The notes under the pieces: generated by a model
Seen by the model: only the letters and a program-made list of their open reading frames with translations
Told to the model about the DNA's origin: nothing
The model's database searches: none
Source: Paenarthrobacter nitroguajacolicus JCM 14115
GTDB lineage: Bacteria; Actinomycetota; Actinomycetes; Actinomycetales; Micrococcaceae
DNA length: 17,082 nucleotides
Direction of reading: 5' to 3'
Assembly (NCBI GenBank): GCA_001313365.1
Contig: BBFS01000103.1
Span: forward strand, 1 to 17,082
Translations under genes and position numbers: made by a program
In this document: positions 1-8,334 of the stretch, one piece after another
Layout of the letters: every line of letters starts with the position of its first letter
How positions within the stretch are numbered: the stretch's first letter is position 1

Positions 1-274
1 CCCGCCTCGGCCTGCTCGGCACGCTGGGCAAGATCAAAAGCCACAGCAACCCGCGCCTGCAAAGCGTAATGGCCGACTTCATCTCCTCCAAAACCCGCAA
101 CTGCTCAATCAGGTCCCCACTCACAGAGCCAGCCGGAACCGCGCCGGGCCGCGTCGGGACCCGAGACGTCGGGCCGGGAGACGAGGCAGGAACAGGCGCA
201 TCCGCCACCACCGCGCCCGCCTGCTTATCCCCCAATCCGCTCCATGCCCTAACTCTGGCAGCAGCCACCGACAT
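1..274 (-). CDS. DUF222 / HNH endonuclease-type protein, N-terminal fragment (runs off the left edge)
   Basis: The minus-strand reading begins at an ATG (274-272) with a GGGAG ribosome binding site six bases upstream. It gives a low-complexity Pro/Ala/Gly stretch and then a helix of the type DLIEQLRVLEEMKSA, followed after one frame slip by LQARVAVAFDLAQRAEQAEA. This alternation is typical of the N-terminal DUF222 region of the HNH-endonuclease-like proteins that are abundant in Arthrobacter and other actinobacteria. The slip is near 64-66, where one base (CC read as C in the plus strand) seems to be missing. Only about 90 residues are present, so the C-terminal HNH nuclease motif cannot be checked and activity is unknown. 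It follows the fucosidase gene in the same direction after a 70-base gap. Confidence 0.6.
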   Translation of the reverse strand, partial: MSVAAARVRAWSGLGDKQAGAVVADAPVPASSPGPTSRVPTRPGAVPAGSVSGDLIEQLRVLEEMKSAITLCRRGLLWLLILPSVPSRPRR

Positions 275-344
275 TATTAGCTCCCGGCAACCGGCCACAG
301 CAATTCGGGGGGGTACAGGTCGGCGTGCAGAAGGGAACGGAGAA

Positions 345-1607
345 CTATTCCGGCGCGTCCGTTGGGGCTTCGTAGCCTTCGGGGGATGGCTGGGACTCCA
401 GCCTCCAAAGCGCCTCCATAAACCGTGCGGAGACCAGGCGTCCGCCGTCACCCGATACCTTCACATGCAACTCCGATGCAGTAACAGCCGGCAGCTGATG
501 GATCCGCCGGTTCCCCCCCACAGTCATCGCGTCCAGAAGGTCGGCTCCATCATTGGACACCACATGACGGGTAATTCGCTGTCCGGTACGTAAGTCCTCC
601 ACCAGCTCCAGATGGTTGAACGTGACGGGAGACGGAAACCTCAGGGTCGCTCCGCCGTCGTGATTTTCAACCGACGCTTCCACAGCACCGGAGAGACGAC
701 GATCCCGTTCAGCCTTCCACTCCTTGAGCCTCGCGGAATCCTCGTCCGGAATGAGTCCACGGGTATCGGGAGGCAGGTTCAGGAGGAGGTTCGCACCCAT
801 TCCCACCGATTGGTAATAGATGGCGAGCAGGTGCTCCACGGATTTCGGTTCGTCCGGATGCCAGAACCAGCCGCGACGGATGGAGACATCGCATTCCGGC
901 GGCAAGTAGTGTTCGGCATGCAGCCCGGAGCTGGAGTCCGTGTACTGGGTGTCGGATGTGCGGTCCACAACGTAGTCCACGGGATCAGACGCCAGTCCGT
1001 TCTCGTTACCTACCCAGCGAATGGTGGGCTGGCCCATGTTGAAGATCATGGCGTGGGGCTGGTGTTCCTTAACTACAGCGATGATCCGGTCCCAGTCATA
1101 CTCACGACCCACCGAGCCTGCGCCGTCGAACCACAACTCCATGAGCGGACCGTAGCCCGTGCAGAGTTCCGTGAGTTGCTGGACGTAGAAATCGTCGTAG
1201 GCGGCGGGGTCGCCATAACAATCAGCGTTCCGGTCCCATGGGGACAGGTAGAGACCCAGACCGATCCCCCCCTGCTCCGCACAGGCGTCCGCCACTTCGC
1301 GGACGACGTCCCCTTCCCCCCCGGCGCGCCACGGCGAGGACGTAACTGAATAGTCAGTGGTTGCCGTCGGCCAAAGACAGAATCCGTCGTGGTGCTTGGC
1401 GGTCAGGATCAGGTACCTCGCACCTGCCTCTTTCGCCGTGCGGACCCAGCTGCCGGCGTCGAGTTCCGTCGGGTTAAAATCCGACGCCGGAACGGTGCCG
1501 TCGCTCCACTCCTTGCCGGCAAAGGTGTTGATGCCAAAGTGGATGAAGACGCCGAACTCCAGCTGCTGCCAGCGGAGTTGGGCCGGAGTGGGCACAAGAT
1601 GAGTCAC
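345..1607 (-). CDS. Alpha-L-fucosidase-like glycoside hydrolase, family GH29
   Basis: Predicted to hydrolyse terminal alpha-L-fucosides. The protein has the family landmarks: an early FGVFIHFGINTF strand, LTAKHHDGFCLWPT, a LYLSPWDRN strand and LMELWFDGAG, whose Asp (about residue 161) is the expected catalytic nucleophile. A C-terminal beta-rich segment follows. No signal peptide is visible, so it is probably cytoplasmic. I prefer the GTG start at 1607 because it forms a GTGA overlap with the restored stop of the TetR gene and has a GGACAGGA ribosome binding site upstream; an in-frame ATG at 1637 lies further upstream but has no such site. At about 420 residues it is similar to short bacterial GH29 enzymes. 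Two runs of seven C (1266-1272, 1316-1322) keep the frame but seem to add one Gly each next to conserved motifs. The true substrate is not established. Confidence 0.85.
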   Translation of the reverse strand: MTHLVPTPAQLRWQQLEFGVFIHFGINTFAGKEWSDGTVPASDFNPTELDAGSWVRTAKEAGARYLILTAKHHDGFCLWPTATTDYSVTSSPWRAGGEGDVVREVADACAEQGGIGLGLYLSPWDRNADCYGDPAAYDDFYVQQLTELCTGYGPLMELWFDGAGSVGREYDWDRIIAVVKEHQPHAMIFNMGQPTIRWVGNENGLASDPVDYVVDRTSDTQYTDSSSGLHAEHYLPPECDVSIRRGWFWHPDEPKSVEHLLAIYYQSVGMGANLLLNLPPDTRGLIPDEDSARLKEWKAERDRRLSGAVEASVENHDGGATLRFPSPVTFNHLELVEDLRTGQRITRHVVSNDGADLLDAMTVGGNRRIHQLPAVTASELHVKVSGDGGRLVSARFMEALWRLESQPSPEGYEAPTDAPE

Positions 1608-2220
1608 TGGGCGGGTTCCTGTCCGTGGATCAACCATTGTGCCGTGCGGATGATGGCTTCGTCGCCGGGCTCAGTTCGCAAGCCCGCGATGTCCGAGCGT
1701 GTCACAGCCGCCCCCCTCGAAGAGGCTCACGATCGCGGAAGCGACACCGTGAAGTTCCGGCTCCGGTAAGTCCGGCCTCCCCCCCGCCGCACAACACCGC
1801 CCACATGAGCCGCATACTGCGCATAGAAGCTCCTCAACGCATTCGCCGCCTGCTGATCCGCGGAGGCCAAGGCCCAGATCTCCAGGTGCATCTTCACGTC
1901 CTCAAGGGCGGAGTGTTCGTGCAGCAGTGCCGTCAGAAGCCGACGCGAATCATCCCGGGTCAGGCCTTCCACCGAGCTTGCACCAAGGTCGAGCCCGGCC
2001 TCCTCCGCGAGCCGCTGCAATGAGTTCTCCAGGCTTCGCTCAAGGACCGCCCGGATCAGGTCTGCCCGCGTAGGGAAGTAATGCTGCAAGTGCCGATCCG
2101 TACCCCGGCAGCTGTGGCGAAGTCCCGCATTGCCGCGTTGGCATTGCCCTTGGTGACCAGAACTTCTTCCGCAGCGTCAAGGAGCGCCGCCTTTCGCAGG
2201 GCGCCCTTGCTTTCGGTCAT
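1604..2220 (-). CDS. TetR/AcrR-family transcriptional regulator (frame-slipped)
   Basis: The start ATG at 2220 opens a typical TetR DNA-binding region: LLDAAEEVL, then AAMRDFATAAGVRIG, then LQHYFPTRADLIRAVLE, with the helix-turn-helix in residues 15-60. A ligand-binding helical domain follows. Three slips interrupt it: a missing base near 2091, a seven-C run at 1779-1785 that should be about five, and a six-C run at 1711-1716 that should be five. With these restored the protein is about 205 residues, the usual TetR size, and ends in LRTEPGDEAIIRTAQWLI plus a few residues at a TGA (1606-1604). That stop overlaps the fucosidase GTG, and its own ATG overlaps the stop of the preceding reductase (ATGA), so the restored ends are supported independently. 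Probable repressor of its own operon through the palindrome at 3306-3321; the ligand is unknown. Confidence 0.8.
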
Positions 2221-3295
2221 GACCTCAATATTGTCACACCGTGTGATTCAAGTTCCGCGAGCCGGGACACAGGATCCGGTGCGGATTCGGGGGGGAACGA
2301 AACGCCGGCCCTCGCGCCCTCTGCAAGCACTGTGTGCAGACCCAGCAATCCACCCAGCGCGGTCAAATGCGCCTGGCCTTGCGGATCGGAAATAACCGCA
2401 GTTCGTGTTCCGGCCGGACCTTTCACATCTATGCGTATATGTGCCGTTCCGCCTGAGCCGGGCGAATACAGCAACGAGCGACGCAGCGGCGCCCACCGTT
2501 CCCCGCTACCCCCAGCGGAACAGTCCCACCGCACGCGCGGCGAGCAACGCCGTCGTGGATGTATTGGAACTGAACCCAATCCGGGTTGCCACCGATCCCG
2601 CACCGATAGTCAGTGGCAACGTGAACTGTTCAGGTGTGTCGAGCCGCGCCACCTTGGTTCGGTGCCCGGCAATGTCCACCCAGCGCGCGTCAGTCAGGGG
2701 GCGTACGACGCAGCCTGACCGCCTTTGCGTACTTCATAGTCCAGTCCCAGCCGGTCCATGAAGTCCACTGAATCGGCTCCTGCCTGATCGTTGATGTCGT
2801 AACGGATTGCGACGTCGATCCGGTCCCCCCCGCCGCCTGCATCCTGGGCCAAGGCTGCTGCGACGATGTTGGTGACCCCCCCGCCCATCCAACCCGAGCT
2901 CAGCAGTACAGGAGCGGTTGGCCGCAGGAGGGTGGCCTGGGTGAGTGCCCGGGTAACGCGGCTGGTCCAACGGGTGACATCAACATACGGAATCCCGGCG
3001 CCGACGGCAGCGCGGAGCACCCTGTCATCGGGGTCATTGACGGCGCTGATGACTGCCCGGACCTTGGCGGCAAACGGCTCCGCCTGTTTGAGGTCCCACT
3101 TCTGCACTGTCACTTTTTGTTGCTCACCGGGAACGTTGCTGCTGATCAAATGGCTACCGCGATCAGGGTTCCTCCCCCGTCAGCAGCAGGGGCCATTCGG
3201 CTGCTGCGAGTCGGGTTAGCGCTGTTCCGACGGTGCCGTAGCCGCCGGCGATCAGCACGGGGGCCAGTTGTATCGAGTTCGAGGAAGTCGTTCAT
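2217..3295 (-). CDS. Saccharopine-dehydrogenase-like NAD(P)-binding reductase (frame-slipped)
   Basis: The restored N-terminus reads APVLIAGGYGTVGTALTRLA, a Rossmann-fold dinucleotide-binding loop (GGYGTVG). It is followed by AVISAVNDPDDRVLRAAVGAGIPYVDVT and SSGWMGGGVTNIVAAALA, the layout of the saccharopine dehydrogenase NADP-binding family. The reaction is not predictable; many such actinobacterial proteins act on small metabolites rather than saccharopine. The frame slips near 3255, 3175 (five C read for four), 2700 (five G for four) and 2510 (five C for four); restored length is about 355 residues. The ATG at 3295 has no ribosome binding site but sits seven bases after a TAGAAT -10 element, so a leaderless message is likely. 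It ends at 2217 with a TGA that overlaps the ATG of the TetR gene, which suggests coupled translation. Confidence 0.7.
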
Positions 3296-3301
3296 GAAAT
3301 C

Positions 3302-3307
3302 ATTCTA
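3302..3307 (-). promoter_or_regulatory. Candidate -10 box of a leaderless promoter for the reductase-tetR-fucosidase operon
   Basis: On the minus strand TAGAAT lies seven bases before the A of the ATG at 3295. With no Shine-Dalgarno sequence between them, transcription would start at or next to the start codon. I do not see a clear -35 hexamer. Leaderless messages are common in actinobacteria. Confidence 0.45.
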
Positions 3308-3321
3308 GGTCATTTGACCTA
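3306..3321. promoter_or_regulatory. Perfect palindromic operator candidate
   Basis: The sequence TAGGTCATTTGACCTA has two perfect 7-base arms (TAGGTCA and TGACCTA) around TT. It overlaps the edge of the proposed -10 box and the -10/-35 spacer of the reductase-tetR-fucosidase operon, the classical place for a repressor. The TetR protein encoded in that operon is the obvious candidate; this assignment is inference. Confidence 0.6.
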
Positions 3322-3346
3322 AAATTATTTCGCGCTGGTCGGCTCC

Positions 3347-4220
3347 TCAGCCCACCAGTGGATTCAGCTCGGCATAGGCCCATTCGGCCAAAGTGGTGGG
3401 CGTTGTGCTGTGGACGGACCTCGGCTGCTCAGGCGTGAAATCGCCAAGGAAACCTGTTGACATGCCTACCAGGGAATCAATCTGCGCTGCACTCATCCCG
3501 AAGCTCTCCAAGGTGCCGCGCATTGTTTCCTCGGGAATCCGTTCCACCTCGAGGGGGGGCCTCCCCAAAGCCTGGGCAATAATTCGGGCAACTTGCTGCA
3601 TGAAAGATCAGCCGGTCCGTGAACGGCCTGGACCCTCTGCCCTCGCCACTCCCCTGACAACAAGCGCCCGGCTGCCACCCCGGCGATATCCCGGGGCGAC
3701 ACCCAAGCCATGGTTGGGTGACAGGAAGGAGGACCTGGAGCATCCCTGCTCGAATCTCGTCCAGCTGATACTCAAGATTGGTGAAGAAGTAGCCACAGCG
3801 CAGATGGAGGACGTCGGCGCCCGTCGCGTTCAACGCGACTTCCGTGGCGGCGAGTCCGTCGATTTCGCCCACACCGTGCCGCTTCTCGGCTCCAACGCTG
3901 CTCTGAAAAACCACTCTGTCCACGCCACCCTCGGTGACCGCTCGCGCCGCACTGGCGGCGGCCAGGTTGTACTCGGCCAGAGGATTATCGCCCGCCGGAG
4001 GCGGGTCCACCCAGTAAAGGGAGTCGACGCCGGATACAGCCCGGGCCACGGCGTCGCCGTCGAGCAAGTCAACTCTTGCCACATCAACTTCGGATCGAAT
4101 ATCCGGAGCCAGTCCGTCCGGATTCCGGAGTAGCACCAGCGGCCTCACTCCGGCCCGGATCAACATTGGCACAAGATGACGGCCAACATGGCCGGTTGGT
4201 ACCGTCACTGCAATTCGCAT
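3347..4220 (-). CDS. NmrA-like NAD(P)-binding protein (atypical short-chain dehydrogenase, frame-slipped)
   Basis: The protein starts MRIAVTVPTGHVGRHLVPML, a Rossmann loop of the form TGxxGxxL, and continues with a charged LLRNPD segment and a VDSLYWVDPP segment, then VVFQSSVGAEKRHG and LRCGYFFTN. This is the pattern of NmrA/HSCARG-like proteins, which bind NAD(P) and act as redox sensors or as reductases of quinones and related compounds. The C-terminal part continues with MAWVSPRDIAGVAAGRLL and ends with TTLAEWAYAELNPLVG. Slips near 3712 and 3605 break the frame; restored length is about 290 residues, normal for the family. The ATG at 4220 has GGAGG eight bases upstream. It precedes the reductase operon in the same direction by 51 bases, but that gap holds a separate promoter and operator. 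Confidence 0.75.
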
Positions 4221-4381
4221 GTTCCGCACCTCCAGGTAGTCTCCCTGTTCCCCCACGGTAGCCAGTATTGCGGTCTGTTTTTGTCCGCAGGTGAGGAAGC
4301 ATGCCCTGTGACTGACAAGAAACCGGGAGTAGGCTTCTGGTATCTGCCGGAGCAATACCCTGAGTACGCAAAGGAGAGATC
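4221..4381. other. Divergent intergenic region between the NmrA-like gene and the proline-rich gene
   Basis: These 161 bases must hold the promoters of both flanking genes. Besides the ribosome binding sites at each end (GGAGG toward the left gene, AAAGGAGAG toward the right gene) I see no clear promoter hexamers or palindrome. Confidence 0.4.
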
Positions 4382-4564
4382 ATGACACTGCCTCCAACTC
4401 ACGAGCCCGAGCCATTTCCCCCGGATCCCGGACCTGTCCCGCCACCGCCGGATCCCACTACGCCGTTCCCGCCGAGCCCTATTCCGGACCCGAATCCCAC
4501 ACCGGGCCCGTCTCCGGTTCCTGATCCAGGACCCGTTCCGCCGCATCCGGATCCAACTCACTAG
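4382..4564 (+). CDS. Small proline-rich protein, 60 residues
   Basis: A strong AAAGGAGAG ribosome binding site lies six bases before the ATG. The 60 residues include 30 prolines by my count and no Lys, Arg, Cys, Trp or Tyr. Asp, Glu, Thr, Ser and Gly fill most of the rest, so the protein is acidic and should be an extended polyproline-type chain. The segment PDPGPVPP occurs twice (residues 14-21 and 47-54), so it may have grown by internal duplication. There is no signal peptide or membrane segment. Proline codons use mixed third bases (CCG, CCC, CCA, CCT), so it is not a simple nucleotide repeat. I do not recognise a family and give no function. The next gene on the same strand starts about 100 bases downstream. 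Confidence 0.6.
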   Translation: MTLPPTHEPEPFPPDPGPVPPPPDPTTPFPPSPIPDPNPTPGPSPVPDPGPVPPHPDPTH

Positions 4565-4576
4565 CCGGACCGTTTC

Positions 4577-4589
4577 AACGCGGCGCGTT
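4577..4589. promoter_or_regulatory. 13-base palindrome upstream of the AI-2E-type gene
   Basis: AACGCG and CGCGTT are perfect arms around a single G. It lies about 77 bases before the start of the membrane-protein gene and just after the proline-rich gene. It could be an operator; in GC-rich DNA a short palindrome can also arise by chance. Confidence 0.25.
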
Positions 4590-4665
4590 CCCACGCCAAG
4601 GAAATAATCAGTAGGCTTATGTTTGATCTCGTCGGTTTGACCGATGCGAACGAACAGGAGCATCA

Positions 4666-5809
4666 TGACGTCGTCCAAACAAACAGCGCCCGTATCCGTG
4701 CGCAGGCAATACAAACCTGATCTCTGGAAAGACGCATTGGGCCGGACGGCATCCGGGCAAGCCAGATACTGCTCGTTCTTACCCTGACAGTGGTGGCAAT
4801 CTTCGGGCTGTTGCAAATTCGACTGCTGGTCATCCCGGTACTCATCGCGCTGATCCTGGCCGCCGCCATCGGCCCCTTCGTAAATATGCTGCGACGTCGT
4901 GGTTGGCGCGGCGGCTTGGCCACCGGCGTCGCATTCCTGGGCCTGTTGATAGTGCTCGGCGGAGTTATCACTGTCATCGTGCTGTCAGTGCGCAGCCAAT
5001 GGAACGAGCTGATCAGTCAGGCAGCGCGAGGGCTGGACGAACTCGAGAACTTCCTGCTGACCGGCCCCCCCTTCCCCCCCATAGACCGGGAGCAGATGAA
5101 CCAGGCCCGCGAAGCGGTGGTGGAGTTTGCGCAGAGCAGCCAGGTACGGTCCGGCGCAGTCACAGGGCTGTCGGTGGTCACCGAGTTCCTGGCAGGCGCC
5201 AGCCTTGTGGTTGTCATCCTGTTCTTCTTCCTGAAGGACGGCGCCAAAATCTGGGAATTCTTCCTGCGGCCTTTCAAAGGAATGCGCGAAGCCAAGCTTC
5301 GCCGCGTCGGCAAGCGCACCATGGAGGTCCTGGGTGGCTACGTCCGGGGGTACGGCGATCGTGGCGTTGGTGGACACGGTGGCCATCGGCGCTGCACTGC
5401 TCATCCTGCAGGTTCCGCTTGCCATCCCTTTGGCCATCATCGTGTTCATCGGCGCGTTCATCCCCTTGGTCGGGGGGGCCACAGTGGCCGGAATTTTGGC
5501 GGCCCTAGTGGCACTCGTGGCCAACGGCCCATAGTGGCACTGATCGTGATCATAGTTGTGATCGCCGTCAACCAGCTCGAAGGTGACCTCCTTCAACCGG
5601 TCGTCATGGGCAAGTCCCTGGAACTGCACGCACTGGTCATCCTGATGGCCTTGACGGCAGGCACCATCCTCGCCGGAATCATCGGTGCTGTTCTGGCGGT
5701 ACCCATCGCGGCCGTCACGTGGGCCATCATTCAAGTCTGGACGGCGGAAGACCCGGACCTGGAACCCATGAATCCGGATCTCCCGCCCGCCAACAGCCAG
5801 CCGACGTAA
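4666..5809 (+). CDS. AI-2E / PerM-family transporter-like membrane protein (frame-slipped)
   Basis: The ATG at 4666 follows an AGGAG ribosome binding site. A short cytoplasmic N-terminus leads into hydrophobic pairs ([20 protein letters not shown], then [20 protein letters not shown]), a soluble middle with [15 protein letters not shown], and a C-terminal set of helices with [20 protein letters not shown], then LVIVLI-type repeats and [19 protein letters not shown]. These are the hallmarks of the AI-2E/PerM family, whose members export small molecules or ions in the inner membrane. Restored length is about 380 residues, with an acidic tail. Slips lie near 4743 (missing G), 5345-5349 (five G for four) and 5530 (missing C). 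Seven-base runs at 5065-5071, 5074-5080 and 5472-5478 keep frame but add a Pro, a Pro and a Gly. The substrate cannot be inferred. Confidence 0.8.
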
Positions 5810-5819
5810 GAGCGCTGCC

Positions 5820-6277
5820 CTAACCCAGCGCCCTCTTGATGAGTTCCACGATCCTGGCCTCCACCTCAGGCGTGATTTCCGTGAGGGCGAAGGACGTGGG
5901 CCACATGCTCCGTCGTCCAGCTTCGCGTTCTCTTCAAAGCCCAGCGTGGCGTACCGTGCCTTGAACTTATGTGAGCTCTGGAAGAAGACAATGTTCTTCC
6001 CGTCCCTGGCATAGGCCGGCATGCCGTACCAGGTCTTGGGTGTGAGCTCCGGGGGGGCGTGCTCCTTGACGATTGCGTGGAGGCGCTCGGCCATGAGCTT
6101 GTCCGGCTCGGGCATCTCAGCGATCTTGGCCATAACGTCAGCTTCGCCGTCGGCTTTGGATGCTTTCTTGCGTGGTGCCTTCTTGAGTTCCTGTGCGCGC
6201 TCCTTCATCGCGGCGCGCTCTTCTTCCGTGAAGCCGTCGTAGGACTTGGTCTTGTCAGTGGTTCCGGTCTCAGCCAT
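5820..6277 (-). CDS. DUF1801 (YdhG/iron-chaperone-like) protein
   Basis: The ATG at 6277 starts a lysine-rich N-terminus with [20 protein letters not shown], followed by the DUF1801 core: [34 protein letters not shown] and [20 protein letters not shown]. After a slip near 5914 the natural end [20 protein letters not shown] is restored and the gene stops at TAG (5822-5820), giving about 152 residues, normal for this group. Some relatives are called iron chaperones (frataxin-like fold), but function in actinobacteria is unproven. Its stop lies 10 bases from the convergent stop of the AI-2E-type gene. A seven-G run at 6051-6057 seems to add one Pro before the TWYGMP motif. Confidence 0.8.
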
Positions 6278-6604
6278 GGCAGGCCCCTCTTCTCTGCTGG
6301 ATTTCTTGCGGATAACCCAACGATAGGTCTCGGCGGCCAGGGCAGCTTCTCCGAAACTGCTCGATCTGACTGACGAGCATGGGGGACTAGTATCGACAAC
6401 CCCGCAGCGGAGGGGGGCCGATCCCACAGAGAAGTAGCCAAAGTCGCGCTTCACAGGCACAAAACCTGTACATACAACTTTCCCCATACGCATGATTGCT
6501 GTTCATGACCGGTTGGGCCTGCATATACCCATCCACTAAATCCTTGAGGGGACCACAACCACCAATAGCCGCGCACCCGCACGGCACCGGATTACGGAGC
6601 ATCA
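6278..6604. other. Divergent intergenic region between the DUF1801 and metallophosphoesterase genes
   Basis: No coding signal was accepted in these 327 bases. The region must hold promoters for both flanking genes. The only structure I see is a small inverted repeat, ACAGG (6453-6457) and CCTGT (6465-6469), with a 7-base spacer. No convincing -35/-10 pair was found. Confidence 0.4.
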
Positions 6605-8258
6605 ATGCCTGATGTAGACACCGCCAAACCTAAAAACCCCTCTACCGTGACTCGCTTCGCAGCAATGTCTGCCCTCATGGCCGTTGCTTTGCTGCCAATG
6701 GCCCAGCCTGCAGTGGCATCGCCGCACGAACCGCCTGAGGCCCCGACCCTCAGCGTCGACGGTGGACGTTACGAAGAATCGGTCTCGGTCCGATTGAACG
6801 CAGCCCCCCCCGGAGAGACTATCCGTTACACGACGGACGGAACCATCCCTACGAAGGCCAGCCCCCACTTTTGCCGGCAAGCCGATCCAGATCACGGAAG
6901 ACATGAATCTCACGGCCCGAGCCTTCAAGGGCAGCCAGCCCGGAGCTGTCTCCAGCGAGGGCTACCTCATCAGGAACGGCGAACGACCCATAGCCCGATT
7001 CATGATCATGTCCGATGTACACGTTGGCGACTACGAAGGCGACCGAAAGCGTTGGGCATCCTATTTCGACACCATCAAGAATGTGCTTGGCACCCCCCCC
7101 GACGCCATCCTTTCGAACGGCGACATGATCAACGACAATTGGAACGGCCGCGGCCAGGACCACAAAATCGTGCAGAGGATCTTCGCGAGAATCTCGAGCG
7201 GAAGGGCATGGGCGACACCCAGGTCTTCATGTCGTACGGAAACCATGACGCAACGCTGGCCGAACTCCGCGCCGGGTACCCGAAGGAGTGGTTCCCGGAC
7301 TCCGGTGGCGGTTACTACCGCACCGAAGTCAACGGAGTTCCCATGATCACCGTCAACACGGAGAACTATTCCACCCAACAGGGCGCATGGCTGCGGGAGC
7401 AACTGACTGGCATCACTGCCGACCCGGGATACCGGGACCTGCCGGTCATCATCCAAGGTCACCGGCCCACCCCGGGAACCGTTATGGATGGTCAGCAGAC
7501 CAGCAATCCACGACTGACCCAGGACCTTTCAGCTTTCCCTCAAGCGATCTACTTCTCCGGCCACTCGCACCTCAACTTGAATGACCCTCGATCCATTCAC
7601 CAAAAGTCATTCACTGCAGTGAATGACTCCAGCTCGTCCTACATTGAGATCGACCACGGCTATCAAATGCTCACGGCTGAGGGTCAACTGGCCAACCGCT
7701 TTGAAACCCCCCACAGCCCAGGCCGTTGCCGTCGAGGTCTACCCCCGGCCGCACAGTCATCAACCGCATCAATTTCAACGCCGATCTCCATGACATTTAC
7801 ACCGACGGCAAATGGTCTGCCAACTGGCAGCCGCCGTACTTGTCCGATGGCACGCTCGCTGGTGAGGCGTGGGAAGTAAGCACCCGCGGGGGGGACAGCA
7901 AGAAGATCGTTGAGACGTTCACCTACACGGACGCGAACCGCAACACATCCGGCCCAACGTGGCCCCAGGGTCAACCCGTGGAGGCCGTGGCCGGAGAGGA
8001 TGGGAATCTAACGTTGCGCATCCACCAGGCGGCTGACGACGAGATGGTGCACCACTACAGGATCCGTGTGACACGCGACGGAAGCAACGACCCGGTCCTG
8101 GACACCAAGCTCGCTAATCGCTTTGATGTGGTCCCGGCACCATCCGTCCTGGACGTACCTCTGCCCGTGAAGCGGATGGTTCGAGTTTCCGAGCGGAAGT
8201 CATCGCGGTCGACGCCCAGGGCAATACTTCCCCGGCGACCGTCAGGGCCATCGCGTAG
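6605..8258 (+). CDS. Secreted metallophosphoesterase with N-terminal chitobiase-C-like domain (frame-slipped)
   Basis: The ATG at 6605 has GGAG seven bases upstream. A signal peptide follows (hydrophobic core AAMSALMAVALLPMAQPAVA, likely cut after AVA near residue 39). Residues about 45-110 match the chitobiase/hexosaminidase C-terminal beta-sandwich type, with the signature ETIRYTTDGTIPT. The calcineurin-like phosphoesterase domain carries all metal-binding blocks: SDVHVGD, SNGDMIND, YGNHD, IIQGHRPT and SGHSHLNL. A C-terminal beta-rich domain ends in SPATVRAIA at TAG 8256-8258. It probably cleaves phosphoesters outside the cell while bound to a surface or polymer. Slips: five C for four at 6861-6865, a missing base near 7183, six C for five at 7707-7712, and one near 8170. 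Restored length is about 550 residues. Eight-C runs at 6804-6811 and 7093-7100 add a Pro each without breaking frame. Confidence 0.85.
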
Positions 8259-8289
8259 ACCAGCCTGGCCACATAGGATCCTCAGCCGA

Positions 8290-8327
8290 GAGGGCCTGAA
8301 CACGGCATTGCACCGGCTCAGGCCCTC
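8290..8327. terminator. Bidirectional hairpin terminator between convergent genes
   Basis: GAGGGCCTGA (8290-8299) and TCAGGCCCTC (8318-8327) form a perfect 10-base stem with an 18-base loop. It sits between the stop of the metallophosphoesterase gene (8258, +) and the stop of the alcohol dehydrogenase gene (8335, -). There is no T tract on either side, so it may work as a Rho-assisted or processing hairpin. Confidence 0.65.
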
Positions 8328-8334
8328 AAGGTCA

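Noticed and set aside
6453..6469. ACAGG/CCTGT inverted repeat as a promoter operator
   Set aside because: Arms of only five bases and no promoter elements around it; kept only as a note in the intergenic entry.
4985..6493. Minus-strand open frame of 502 codons across the DUF1801 and AI-2E-type genes
   Set aside because: Its middle is the DUF1801 protein, but the part beyond the slip near 5914 is antisense to the AI-2E protein, and the region upstream of 6277 adds nothing recognisable.
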